A stretch of 64,000 nucleotides of DNA from Blastococcus saxobsidens (GTDB lineage Bacteria; Actinomycetota; Actinomycetes; Mycobacteriales; Geodermatophilaceae): contig NZ_JAAGWG010000001.1 in NCBI RefSeq assembly GCF_010682065.1, forward strand, positions 62,001 through 126,000. Reading direction: 5' to 3'. The notes beneath the pieces are model-generated. The model worked only from the letters and a program-made list of their open reading frames with translations, made no database searches and had not been told where the DNA came from. Positions 24,876 to 33,990 of the stretch are shown here, one piece after another; positions within the stretch are counted from its first letter, which is position 1; every line of letters begins with the position of its first letter. The translations under genes and the position numbers were made by a program.

Positions 24876-25148
24876 ATGGTCTCGCGGAAGCCTGATCCGA
24901 TGCCGGTCCCCCGAGCCGAGGGGGAGCGCGGCGGAGTCGACCGCAGGCGGGTGGCCCTGCTGCTGGAGACGGCGGAGGTGCTGGCCGAGCGGGCGCGACG
25001 GACGGACGACGCCGCGCAGGCGCAGGTGCTGCTGCGGCGGGCCGCCCAGCGCCGGGCGCAGGCGCAGCGGCTGGCCGCCGCGGGTCGCGCCCCGGAACCG
25101 CGCCGCCTGACGGGTGCGGCCTGGCCCGGCCGCCTTGCGCCCTCCTGA
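24876..25148 (+). CDS. Small helical protein, unknown function
   Basis: 90 residues, basic. The centre is a single amphipathic helix rich in Ala, Arg, Glu and Gln (RRVALLLETAEVLAERARRTDDAAQ and on to about residue 70), likely coiled coil. Third codon positions are almost all G or C, which supports real coding. The end overlaps the next gene's assumed GTG start by 35 bases. No family is recognised. Confidence 0.5.
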   Translation: MVSRKPDPMPVPRAEGERGGVDRRRVALLLETAEVLAERARRTDDAAQAQVLLRRAAQRRAQAQRLAAAGRAPEPRRLTGAAWPGRLAPS

Positions 25149-26496
25149 GCCGACGTCCGGGAGCCGCCTGACCGGCGGCCCGACCGAGAGCTCGCCGGGG
25201 CGCCGGCACCGGTTGGTCTACCTGGCGCTGGCGCTGGGCGTGCTGCTCACCCGGCTGCCGTTCCTGGCGGGCACGGGTCTGGGGCGGGATCCCGACGCCT
25301 GGCGGTTGTGGCTGGCCGGCCGGATCGCCGCCGACACCGGCTCCTACGTCCCGTCCCGACCGCCGGGGTACCCGGCGCTGGAGCTGGTGGCGACGGCGTT
25401 GCAGGGGGTGCCCTGGGAGGTGTTCGCCGCACTGACCACGGGGGCGACGGCGGTGGCCGTGGTGGCGATCGCCGCGCTGGCGCGGGATCTCGGGGTCCGC
25501 TGGTGGCCGGTGGTCGGGGCCGGGCTCGCACTCACCCACGTCGTCCTGGTCACCAGCACCGCGTTCATGGACTACGCCTGGGCGCTGGCCGCGCTGGGCT
25601 GTGCCCTGCTGGCGGCCCGGCGGCGCCGGCCGGTGGCGGCCGGAGCGCTGCTCGGGCTGGCGGTGGCGTGCCGGCCGAGCTCCGCGGTGGCGGCGGTGGC
25701 GCTGCTGGTCGTCGCGGCGCTGCTGCCCTGGTGGACGCTCCGCCGGGTGCTCGTGGCCGGTGCCGCGGCCGCCGCGGTGGTGCTCGCCTTCTTCGCCGTC
25801 CCGCTGGCGACCTACGGGCCGGACCTGCTGTCGGCGGCGCCGGAGCCCTTCCGGCTGGAGCGCACGGTGCAGCACGTCGGGGCCGGGGTGGCCGGGGTGG
25901 CCGGCGCGGTGGGCCTGGCGCTGGTCGCCGGTGCCGCGGCGTTCCGGTGGGCGCGCGGCGGCCGGCCGGCGCCGGACGGCGAGCGGCGCGCCTGGCGAAC
26001 CGCGCTGGCGGCGGGGATCGTCGCGCAGCTGGGCGCCTACCTGCTGCTGCCCGTCGACGCCGCCTACCTGATCCCGGCGGTCGCGATGGTCTGGCTGCTG
26101 GCCGGGATGCTGCTGCGCCGGGCGGAGCTGGCCGTTCTGGTCGCCGCGGCGGTGGCCGGCAGCCTCGTGCCCGGGCTGGGCGTGCCGTCGGCGGCGGAGG
26201 TGGCGGCCGACCGGCGGGCCACGCTCGAGGAGACGACGGCGATGGTCGAGGCCGTCGAACGGCTGCCGGCCGGCTCGCTGGTCGTCGTCCGGGGGCGGCT
26301 GCCGCAGCTGCTGGCGCTGGCCGGCGCCGAGGTGCTCCCGAGCCTGGACCCGGCGGGGACGGCGGCACGCGTGACCCTGGACGGCGGCCAGGTCGTCACC
26401 TACGCCTACCGGCCCAGCGACCGGGAGAATCCGCGGGTGTACCGGCTGCCCGGCGTCTCCGGCGCTCCGGAGCACCTGCCGGTCCTGCCGGTCTGA
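25114..26496 (+). CDS. Polytopic membrane protein, GT-C-like glycosyltransferase fold
   Basis: 460 residues with about ten hydrophobic helices from residue 34 to 365 and a soluble C-terminal domain of ~90 residues. The first extracytoplasmic loop carries GRDPDAWRLWLAG, an acidic D-P-D motif in the position where GT-C (ArnT/PMT-type) enzymes keep their catalytic acid. PSRPPGYPALEL follows, like the loop of polyprenyl-sugar-dependent transferases. A substrate is not assignable. GTG 25114 overlaps the preceding gene; a start nearer residue 34 is possible. The next gene encodes an SGNH-like protein. Confidence 0.7.
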   Translation: MRPGPAALRPPEPTSGSRLTGGPTESSPGRRHRLVYLALALGVLLTRLPFLAGTGLGRDPDAWRLWLAGRIAADTGSYVPSRPPGYPALELVATALQGVPWEVFAALTTGATAVAVVAIAALARDLGVRWWPVVGAGLALTHVVLVTSTAFMDYAWALAALGCALLAARRRRPVAAGALLGLAVACRPSSAVAAVALLVVAALLPWWTLRRVLVAGAAAAAVVLAFFAVPLATYGPDLLSAAPEPFRLERTVQHVGAGVAGVAGAVGLALVAGAAAFRWARGGRPAPDGERRAWRTALAAGIVAQLGAYLLLPVDAAYLIPAVAMVWLLAGMLLRRAELAVLVAAAVAGSLVPGLGVPSAAEVAADRRATLEETTAMVEAVERLPAGSLVVVRGRLPQLLALAGAEVLPSLDPAGTAARVTLDGGQVVTYAYRPSDRENPRVYRLPGVSGAPEHLPVLPV

Positions 26497-26551
26497 GCTC
26501 CTCCCCCACGTCACCGCGACGGGTCGAGCGCGATCCGCGTACCTTCCGGTC

Positions 26552-27295
26552 ATGTTCGGGGGACTGCCGCCGGCCCCGCGCTGGGCCTGGATCGTGATGG
26601 CGCTGAGCGTCGTGGCGATCGCGGTGATGTCCTACCTGGTGGTCAACCGGCCGCCGCCGCCGGGCTTCACGGCCCCCGCCGCGGCCGAGGCCCCGGCCGC
26701 GGCCGACGAGGCGCCTGCCGAGGAGCTCGAGGAGCTGCGGCTGCTCGTGATCGGGGACGGGACCACGGCGACGGCGGCGGACGAGCCCGGCTGGCCGCAG
26801 CTGCTGGCCGACGACCTCCGGGAGGACGGCCGGCCGGTCGAGCTCACCGTGCAGGCCGCCACGGGCGCCGGCTACCTGAAGACGCCGCCCGGTGGCGCGA
26901 CCTTCGGGAGTCTCGCCGAGGCCGGGGGATCGGAATTCGACGTCGTGGTGTTCTTCGGCTCGCGGGACGACATCGAGGCCGCACCCGAGGTCCGTGCCGC
27001 GGCGGAGTCGGTGTTCGCGGCCGCGCAGGCGGCGGCACCGGAGGCCGAGCTGCTCGCCATCGGCCCGGCCTGGCCGACGGCGGACCCGCCCGGCTACATC
27101 GAGACCAACCGGGACGCCGTCGCCGCCGCGGCGGCGGACGCCGGGGTCCGGTTCGTCGATCCCCTCGTGGCCGGATGGCTGGCCGATCCGGCGCGCGCGG
27201 AGCCCGGCCGGGTGGCCCCGACGCCCGCCGGGCACCGGTACCTCGCCGACCAGGTCAGGCCGCTGGTGGAGGAGCTCGTCCCGGCGGACGGCTGA
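26552..27295 (+). CDS. Membrane-anchored SGNH-hydrolase-like protein lacking catalytic residues
   Basis: 247 residues: one N-terminal transmembrane helix (residues 11-29), a Pro/Ala/Glu-rich linker and an SGNH-type domain from about residue 63. The order of blocks matches GDSL/SGNH hydrolases (LLVIGDG, ATGAGYL, FFGSRDD, AIGPAWP, TPAGHRYLADQV). The Ser of GDS is Gly, the Asn of GxND is Arg, and the usual D-x-x-H-P reads G-R-V-A-P, so the whole catalytic set is missing. It is likely a binding or scaffolding protein at the membrane face, next to a GT-C-like protein. Confidence 0.7.
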   Translation: MFGGLPPAPRWAWIVMALSVVAIAVMSYLVVNRPPPPGFTAPAAAEAPAAADEAPAEELEELRLLVIGDGTTATAADEPGWPQLLADDLREDGRPVELTVQAATGAGYLKTPPGGATFGSLAEAGGSEFDVVVFFGSRDDIEAAPEVRAAAESVFAAAQAAAPEAELLAIGPAWPTADPPGYIETNRDAVAAAAADAGVRFVDPLVAGWLADPARAEPGRVAPTPAGHRYLADQVRPLVEELVPADG

Positions 27296-27387
27296 CCGCT
27301 CGGACCGCGGGCGAAAAGGCGGGGCACAACCGGGTCGGGCGACGCGGCGGGCCTGTCGCCGCGCAACGGTCGGCACGAGGTGGCAGA

Positions 27388-30300
27388 GTGCCAGGAGTGA
27401 AGACCTGGCTCGAGAGCTGGCCGGTGTACCGGCAGCTGACCGGCTCGGACCCGTTGGGGCGCGGCAAGGCCGCCCGCAGCAAGGCGACCGAGGCGACGGT
27501 GTCGCGTACCGCGACGGCTGACCGCGTGGTGAAGAGCGTCTGCCCGTACTGCGCCGTGGGCTGCGCGCAGAACGTGTACGTGAAGGACGAGAAGATCGTC
27601 CAGATCGAGGGCGACCCGAACTCCCCGATCAACCGCGGTCGGCTGTGCCCGAAGGGCAGTGCCAGCAAGCAGCTGGTCACCAGCCCGTCGCGCGTCACGA
27701 CGGTCAAGTACCGCCGTCCCCACGGGACGGAGTGGGAGGACCTCGAGCTGGACACGGCGATGGAGATGATCGCCGACCGCGTCCTGGACGCCCGCCGCAA
27801 GGGCTGGCAGGACACCGACGACGCGGGCCGGACGCTGCGCCGGACCATGGGGCTGGCGAGCCTCGGAGGGGCCACCCTCGACAACGAGGAGAACTACCTC
27901 ATGAAGAAGCTGTACAGCGCCCTGGGCGCTGTGCAGATCGAGAACCAAGCACGCATATAGCACTCTGCGACGGTGCCCGGTCTGGGTGCCTCGTTCGGTC
28001 GTGGCGGTGCCACGAACTTCCTGGAAGACCTCGCGAACTCCGACTGCATCGTCATCGAGGGTTCGAACATGGCCGAGTGCCACCCGGTGGGCTTCCAGTG
28101 GGTCGGTGAGGCCAAGGCGCGCGGCGCGAAGATCATCCACATCGATCCTCGCTTCACGCGGACCAGCGCGATCGCCGATCTGCACGTCCCGCTGCGCATC
28201 GGCACCGACATCGCGTTCCTCGGCGGCCTGATCAACTACGTGCTGAGCAACGAGCTGTACTTCAAGGACTACGTCGTCGCCTACACGAACGCCGCGGCGC
28301 TGGTCGGCGAGGAGTTCGTCGACTCCGAGGACCTCGACGGCCTGTTCTCCGGCTACGACGCCGAGAACCGGCAGTACGACCAGGACACCTGGAAGTACGA
28401 GCCGGAGGAGAGCGAGCACTCCGGCTCGGACAACCCGGCCGAGGCGGCCGAGCAGGACCGCACGGAGAACGACCCGGCGGTGCAGGGCTCCGACCGCGCG
28501 CAGGCCGCCGGCAGCGGCGGTCCGCCGATCGCCAGCAAGCCCAAGCGCGACGAGTCGCTGCAGCACCCGCGCTCGGTGTTCCAGATCCTCAAGCGGCACT
28601 TCGCCCGCTACACCCCGGAGATGGTGTCCGAGGCCTGCGGCATCGAGCCGGAGGTGTTCGAGCAGGTCGCCAGGTGGGTGACCGAGAACAGCAACCGCGA
28701 CCGGACGACGGCGTGGGTGTACTCGGTGGGCTGGACGCAGCACAGCGTCGGCGCGCAGTACATCCGCACCTGCTCGATCCTGCAGACGCTGCTGGGCAAC
28801 ATCGGCCGTCCGGGCGGCGGGATCATGGCGCTGCGCGGGCACGCGAGCATCCAGGGCTCGACGGACGTGCCCACGCTGTTCAACCTGCTGCCCGGCTACC
28901 TGCCGATGCCGCACGCCCACCAGCACTCCTCGCTGGAGGAGTTCGTGGCCGACGCCGCCGGCAAGGCGGGGTTCTGGGGCAACAAGCGCGACTACATGAC
29001 CAGCCTGCTCAAGGCCTGGTGGGGCGAGCACGCTCGGGAAGAGAACGACTTCGCCTTCGACTACCTGCCGCGCATCGACGGCGACCACAGCTCCTACCGG
29101 ACGATCGCCGACATGATCTCCGGCAAGGTCAGCGGCTACTTCCTGGTCGGTGAGAACCCCGGTGTCGGCCACCCGAACAGCCGGATGAACCGGTTCGGCC
29201 TGGCCAACCTGGACTGGCTCGTCGTCCGCGACCTGCAGATGATCGAGTCGGCGACCTTCTGGAAGGAAGGCCCGGAGCACGAGACCGGCGAGCTGAAGCC
29301 GGAGACGATCGCCACCGAGGTCTTCTTCATGCCTGCGGCCACGCACGTGGAGAAGGAAGGCACCTTCACCCAGACCCAGCGGGTGCTGCAGTGGCGGCAC
29401 AAGGCGGTCGAGCCGCCGAACGACGCCCGCAGCGACCTGTGGTTCTACTTCCACCTCGGCCGCATCCTGCGCGAGCGGCTGAAGGACTCCACCGACCCGC
29501 GGGACCGCCCGCTGCTCGACCTCACCTGGGACTACCCGACCGAGGGCGAGACGGCCGACCCGAGCGCAGCCGCCGTGCTGCGCGAGATCAACGGCTACGG
29601 CCCCCACGGTGAGCTGCTGAACTCCTACATGCAGATGAAGTCCGACGGCTCGACCAGCGGCGGCTGCTGGATCTACACCGGCGTCTACGCCGACGGGGTC
29701 AACCAGGCCGCTCGCCGCAAGCCGGCCAAGGAGCAGGGCCCGGTCGCCTCGGAGTGGGGCTGGGCGTGGCCCCTGAACCGGCGGATGCTCTACAACCGCG
29801 CCTCGGCCGACCCGGACGGCAAGCCGTGGAGCGAGCGCAAGAAGTACGTGTGGTGGGACGAAGACGCCGGCGAGTGGACCGGCCTGGACGTGCCCGACTT
29901 CGAGAAGAAGAAGCGGCCGGACTACGTGCCACCGGACGGCGCCAAGGCGCAGGACGCGCTGGCCGGAAACGACCCGTTCGTCATGCAGGGCGACGGCAAG
30001 GCGTGGCTGTACGCGCCTGCCGGGCTGGTCGACGGCCCGCTGCCGACGCACTACGAGCCGGCCGAGTCGGTCGTGGAGAACCCGCTGTACAAGCAGCAGG
30101 CCAACCCGACGCTGGAGCAGTTCGACGGGCCGTGGAACCGGGCCAACCCCGCGCGCAGCGAGGTCTTCCCGTTCCAGGTGACCACCTACCGGCTCACCGA
30201 GCACCACACCGCCGGTGGCATGAGCCGCACGCTGCCCTACCTCGCCGAGCTCCAGCCGGAGTTCTTCGTGGAGATCAGCCCGGAGCTGGCTCGCCTGCGT

Positions 30301-30690
30301 GGGCTCTCCAACGGCGAGTTCGCCACGCTGGTCAGCGCGCGCACGGCCATCGAGGCGAAGGTGCTGGTCACCGAGCGGATGCGGCCGATCAAGCTGCGCG
30401 ACGGCACCGTCGTCCACCAGATCGGCATGCCGTACCACTGGTCCTACGCGGGCATCTCCACCGGTGACGCCGCCAACGACCTGCTGGGCATCGTGATGGA
30501 CGCCAACACCCACATCCAGGAGTCGAAGGTCAGCAGCTGCGACATCGTGGCCGGGCGCCGTCCGCGGGGTCCGGAGCTGCTGGAGTTCGTCGAGGCCTAC
30601 CGGAAGCGGGCCGGCGTGCAGTCGGGCCGGGTGGGCGTGAACGGCCGCGAGCCCGTGGACGCCGACGCCGGTCAGGGATCGAAGCTGTGA
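27388..30690 (+). CDS. fdhA: Formate dehydrogenase catalytic subunit, selenoprotein with UAG-encoded selenocysteine
   Basis: Read through the in-frame UAG at 27958-27960 the gene encodes 1100 residues, a normal length for a molybdo/tungsto-bis-MGD formate dehydrogenase oxidising formate to CO2. The N-terminal [4Fe-4S] motif is CPYCAVGC...RLCPKG. UAG falls at residue 191 in NQARI-[UAG]-HSATVPGLG, exactly where E. coli FdnG has selenocysteine followed by the catalytic His, and a SECIS hairpin follows. The frame is identical on both sides. GTG 27388 has GAGG seven bases upstream; GTG 27397 is the alternative. There is no Tat signal, so it is cytoplasmic. An acidic insert of about 60 residues follows near residue 335. 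Standard annotation would split it into two genes. Confidence 0.95.
27958..27990 (+). promoter_or_regulatory. UAG selenocysteine codon with bacterial SECIS element
   Basis: UAG (27958-27960) is followed after 11 bases by a stem GGTGCCC (27972-27978) / GGGTGCC (27984-27990), seven pairs including two wobbles, closing the pentaloop GGTCT (27979-27983). E. coli fdnG/fdhF SECIS apical loops carry the same GGUCU bound by SelB, and the 18-base distance from stop codon to loop equals that in fdhF as I recall it. The whole element lies inside the coding sequence. Confidence 0.93.
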
Positions 30691-30718
30691 CGATTCAGCA
30701 CGACGAGAGGAGGCCGGC

Positions 30719-31786
30719 ATGACCTCCATCAGCTCGGCGAGCCCGGGTCTGGCGATGCCGGACCCGAAGAACCGGCTGTTCGGGCCGCTGCCCGACGTGT
30801 CGGCGGAGGCCGGTTACGAGGAGGACCACCCCAAGCGGGTCGGCTTCTTCACCGACACCTCGGTCTGCATCGGCTGCAAGGCCTGCGAGGTGGCCTGCAA
30901 GGAGTGGAACACGCTCCCGATGGACGACTCGCACGGCGAGCGGGACGCCCTCGGCCTGTCGGGGATGTCCTACGACAACACCGGCATGCTGGGCGCCAAC
31001 TCGTGGCGGCACGTGGCGTTCATCGAGCAGTCACGCGCGGTCGACCTGCCGATGCCGACTCATCGCCGCCCCGGCGACGACCGGAGTGCCGGGGGAGACC
31101 TGCCGGCGCCGGACAGCGGTGACCTGGACTCCACCGCCAAGGCGCAGGCCAGCGTGCTCAACGCCGAGGCGCTCTCGGAGTTCGACCCGCAGACCGGGCA
31201 GACCGGCGCGGACAAGCAGATCCGCTGGCTGATGAGCTCCGACGTCTGCAAGCACTGCACGCACGCGGGTTGCCTCGACGTCTGCCCGACCGGTGCACTG
31301 TTCCGCACCGAGTTCGGCACCGTCGTCGTGCAGGGCGACATCTGCAACGGCTGCGGCTACTGCGTGGCGGCCTGCCCCTACGGCGTGATCGACCAGCGCA
31401 AGGACGACGGCCGGGTCTTCAAGTGCACGATGTGCTACGACCGGCTGACCGACGGGCTGCAGCCGGCGTGCGCCACCGCGTGCCCGACGCAGTCCATCCA
31501 GTTCGGTGACCTCGACGAGCTGCAGGAGCGCGCCGACGCACGGCTGGCGACGCTCAAGGCGCAGGGCGTGGAGACCGCGCGGCTGTACGGCCGGGACGAG
31601 AACGACGGCGTAGGCGGGGACGGGGCGTTCTTCCTGCTCCTCGACGAGCCGGAGGTCTACGGACTGCCGCCGGACCCGATCGTCACGACCCGGGACCTGC
31701 CGGCGATGTGGAAGGCGGCCGGCAAGGCCGCGGCGATGATGGTCGGGGTCGCCGTGACGGCGATCCTCGGCTCGCGGAGGCGCTGA
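30719..31786 (+). CDS. fdhB: Formate dehydrogenase iron-sulfur subunit
   Basis: 355 residues. Four [4Fe-4S] clusters can be traced: CIGCKACEVACKEWN, CKHCTHAGCLDVCPTGAL, CNGCGYCVAACPYGV and CTMCYDRLTDGLQPACATACP. A C-terminal hydrophobic segment (AAAMMVGVAVTAILGS) may anchor the subunit to the membrane. It relays electrons from the catalytic subunit to the NrfD-type membrane partner. It lies 28 bases after fdhA, with GAGAGGAGG just upstream, and one base before the next gene. Confidence 0.94.
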   Translation: MTSISSASPGLAMPDPKNRLFGPLPDVSAEAGYEEDHPKRVGFFTDTSVCIGCKACEVACKEWNTLPMDDSHGERDALGLSGMSYDNTGMLGANSWRHVAFIEQSRAVDLPMPTHRRPGDDRSAGGDLPAPDSGDLDSTAKAQASVLNAEALSEFDPQTGQTGADKQIRWLMSSDVCKHCTHAGCLDVCPTGALFRTEFGTVVVQGDICNGCGYCVAACPYGVIDQRKDDGRVFKCTMCYDRLTDGLQPACATACPTQSIQFGDLDELQERADARLATLKAQGVETARLYGRDENDGVGGDGAFFLLLDEPEVYGLPPDPIVTTRDLPAMWKAAGKAAAMMVGVAVTAILGSRRR

Positions 31787-31787
31787 C

Positions 31788-32834
31788 ATGACCGGCGGGA
31801 TCACCAGCCCGGACGCTGGGTGGCGGCAGGCCGATCGCGGCCCGGCGACCCAGCAGAAGACGGGCAAGAAGCGCCGCAAGCGTGGCGGAGGCCGGGGTCG
31901 CGGCGAGGTCGCGATGGTCGACGACGTCGAGTTCACCTCGTACTACGGCCGGCAGATCGTCAAGACGCCGGTGTGGAAGTCGCCCGACGTGCCGCTGTAC
32001 CTGTTCCTCGGTGGGGCGGCCGGCTCCTCGGCGATCCTCGGTGCGCTCGCGGACTTCACCGACCGGCCGACGCTGACGAAGGTGTCCCGGCTGACCGCCG
32101 GTGGTGGCTCGATCCTGTCCGTGGTCTTCCTGATCCACGACCTGGGCCGGCCGTCGCGGTTCCTGCACATGCTGCGGGTGTTCAAGCTGACCTCGCCGCT
32201 GTCGGTGGGCACCTACATCCTGGCGCCGTTCAGCGCGGCGGCCGGGGCGACGGCGGCGGTGGAGCTGCTGGGCTGGTTCCCGCGGCTCAAGCGCTTCGGG
32301 GGTGCGGTGGCGGCGCTGTTCGGTGGGCCGCTGGCCACCTACACGGGCGTGCTGCTGGCCAACACCGCGGTGCCGTCGTGGCATGCGGCGCACACCCAGC
32401 TGCCGTTCGTGTTCGGTGGCTCGGCGATGGCCGCCGGCGGTGGCATCACGATGATGTTCACGCCGGTGGACGAGGCCGGGCCGTCGCGCAAGATGGCGGT
32501 GGCCGGGGCCGCGATCGAGCTGGCCGCGATGCACAAGGTGGAGAACGACCACGGCATCGAGAGCGAGCCGTACCACGAGGGGCGCCCGGGCAAGTTCATG
32601 CAGGCGGCCAAGGCGTGCACTGCGGTGGGCGCCGGGCTGACCGTGGTCGCCGGACGCACCCGCGCCGGGGCGATCGCCTCCGGAACGCTGCTGGCCGCCG
32701 GGTCGCTGCTCACCCGCTTCGGCGTCTTCGAGGCCGGCATCGCCAGCACCAAGGACCCGAAGTACGTCGTCATCCCGCAGCGCGAGCGGCTGGCCGCCCA
32801 GCAGAACGAGCACTCCTCGACGATCACCCGCTGA
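31788..32834 (+). CDS. NrfD/PsrC-type membrane subunit of formate dehydrogenase
   Basis: 348 residues. A basic, Lys/Arg/Gly-rich N-terminus of ~45 residues precedes TSYYGRQIVKTPVWKSPDVPLYLFLGGAAGSSAILGALAD, a good NrfD start. About eight hydrophobic helices follow. FLIHDLGRPSRFLHMLRVFKLTSPLSVGTY is the family's quinone-site region. It would pass electrons from the Fe-S subunit to menaquinone in place of the cytochrome b FdhC/FdnI. It starts one base after fdhB and ends the operon at a hairpin. Confidence 0.9.
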   Translation: MTGGITSPDAGWRQADRGPATQQKTGKKRRKRGGGRGRGEVAMVDDVEFTSYYGRQIVKTPVWKSPDVPLYLFLGGAAGSSAILGALADFTDRPTLTKVSRLTAGGGSILSVVFLIHDLGRPSRFLHMLRVFKLTSPLSVGTYILAPFSAAAGATAAVELLGWFPRLKRFGGAVAALFGGPLATYTGVLLANTAVPSWHAAHTQLPFVFGGSAMAAGGGITMMFTPVDEAGPSRKMAVAGAAIELAAMHKVENDHGIESEPYHEGRPGKFMQAAKACTAVGAGLTVVAGRTRAGAIASGTLLAAGSLLTRFGVFEAGIASTKDPKYVVIPQRERLAAQQNEHSSTITR

Positions 32835-32836
32835 CC

Positions 32837-32860
32837 GGTCCGGCGCCTGGGCGCCGGACC
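32837..32860. terminator. Hairpin terminator between convergent genes
   Basis: GGTCCGGCGCC (32837-32847) pairs with GGCGCCGGACC (32850-32860) over 11 bases with a minimal loop. It lies between the stop of the NrfD gene (32834) and the stop of the converging zinc-ribbon gene (32866), so it can serve both. Confidence 0.75.
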
Positions 32861-32865
32861 GCCGG

Positions 32866-33663
32866 TCAGATGAGGCCGCTGTCGAGGGACTGCTGCCAGG
32901 ACATCTCGTCGATCACGGCGCGCTTCTCGACGTCGTCGAAGCGCACCTTCTTCCAGGTGTGCCCCTGCTCGGTGCCGGCCGTGGCGCTGCGGTGCCACTC
33001 GCCCTTGCGGGTCAGGAACCAGGAGCGGCCGTGGTAGCCGGAGCCGGTGAACAGCCAGCCGGAGAGGCTGGTGAGCCCGTTGCGCTGCTTCTGGAGCTCG
33101 CGGGCGTAGGGGAGGAGGTACAGGCAGACGTCGGTGAAGTCGGTGGCGCGCAGGCCGCGGAGCACGTGGACGGCGGAGCGGATCTCCTGCTGGGTGCGCT
33201 TGGCGTCGCGGGTGTAGAGGATCCAGACGGCGTCCTCGTCGGCGAGCTCGAGCAGGGTGGTGCGCTGCCGGAGGCGCTCGGCCTCGGCGGCGGCTGCTTC
33301 TTCCTCGCGGCGGCGCTCCTCGGCGGCCGCGGCCGAGCGTGCGCGCACGCGGGCGAGGGCGAGGTCACGGTCGCAGACCCGCCAGCCCTGCCAGAGGTCG
33401 GAGTGGTCGGCGCAGACCATGCGGGAGCACTCGGTGCACTCGCCGACGGCGGGGTCGCCGCAGCGGCATCGTGCCGAGCCGATCCTGTCGTCGCTGGATT
33501 GGACGTAGACCTTGCCGCACCGGCGTTCCGTCACGGTGGCAATGGGCGACGGAGCGACGCCGACGGCGACGGGCTGGCCGGCCGGGACGAGGGCGTCGCA
33601 GCGCCAGTACCCGGGCAGGATCTGCGTGCGTGCGTCCGTCGCCCCACAGGAGGGGCATGGCAT
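32866..33663 (-). CDS. Zinc-ribbon/coiled-coil protein, paralogue 1
   Basis: 265 residues. N-terminal Cys pairs (CPSCGATD, WRCDAL, RRCGKVY, CRCGDPAVGECTECSRMVCADH) suggest one or two zinc ribbons and a B-box-like site. An Ala/Glu/Arg coiled coil follows (residues ~108-140), then an unassigned C-terminal domain with SWFLTRKGEWHRS and a final acidic tail. The function is unknown. A second copy at 39935-40732 differs at about 19 of 265 positions by eye. It converges on the formate dehydrogenase operon. Confidence 0.8.
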   Translation of the reverse strand: MPCPSCGATDARTQILPGYWRCDALVPAGQPVAVGVAPSPIATVTERRCGKVYVQSSDDRIGSARCRCGDPAVGECTECSRMVCADHSDLWQGWRVCDRDLALARVRARSAAAAEERRREEEAAAAEAERLRQRTTLLELADEDAVWILYTRDAKRTQQEIRSAVHVLRGLRATDFTDVCLYLLPYARELQKQRNGLTSLSGWLFTGSGYHGRSWFLTRKGEWHRSATAGTEQGHTWKKVRFDDVEKRAVIDEMSWQQSLDSGLI

Positions 33664-33924
33664 GCGCGAAGCCTAGGAGCGGGCTGGTGCGCGCCGACCC
33701 CGTCTGTGGCACGTGTCGGTCACGCTCCGGCTCGTCCGTCCCAGGCCTCACAGGCGTGCCATCCGAGTTGCAGGATGCCGGTGGCAGTGGGAGGCGCGAG
33801 GACCTCGTGGGCGTCGACACCGTGGAGGACGCCGTTGGAGGGTCGTCCAGGGTTTGTCGTGGCGTGCCGCGGTGCCCGGCGGTATCCCGTCGCTCGACGT
33901 GCGCGCCCGGCGCATGGGGAGCGG

Positions 33925-33956
33925 CGCAGGGCGCCCCTCCCGGAGGAGAGGCGCCC
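33925..33956 (-). terminator. Hairpin terminator downstream of amt
   Basis: CAGGGCGCC (33925-33933) and GGCGCCCTG (33948-33956) form nine perfect pairs, with CTCC/GGAG pairing inside the loop. It lies 35 bases beyond the amt stop in the direction of its transcription. Confidence 0.7.
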
Positions 33957-33990
33957 TGGGTTGTGGTGGTGCGGCGGCCGACCGCCGTCC

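Noticed and set aside
27175-27960. The 5' part of the formate dehydrogenase as a separate truncated gene or pseudogene
   Set aside because: The frame continues unchanged after the TAG, the TAG is at the Sec position and a SECIS hairpin follows; recoding explains all of this better than decay.
27094-30729. A 1211-codon frame antisense to the formate dehydrogenase gene
   Set aside because: No motifs, antisense to a strongly conserved gene, composition typical of the reverse complement of high-GC coding sequence.
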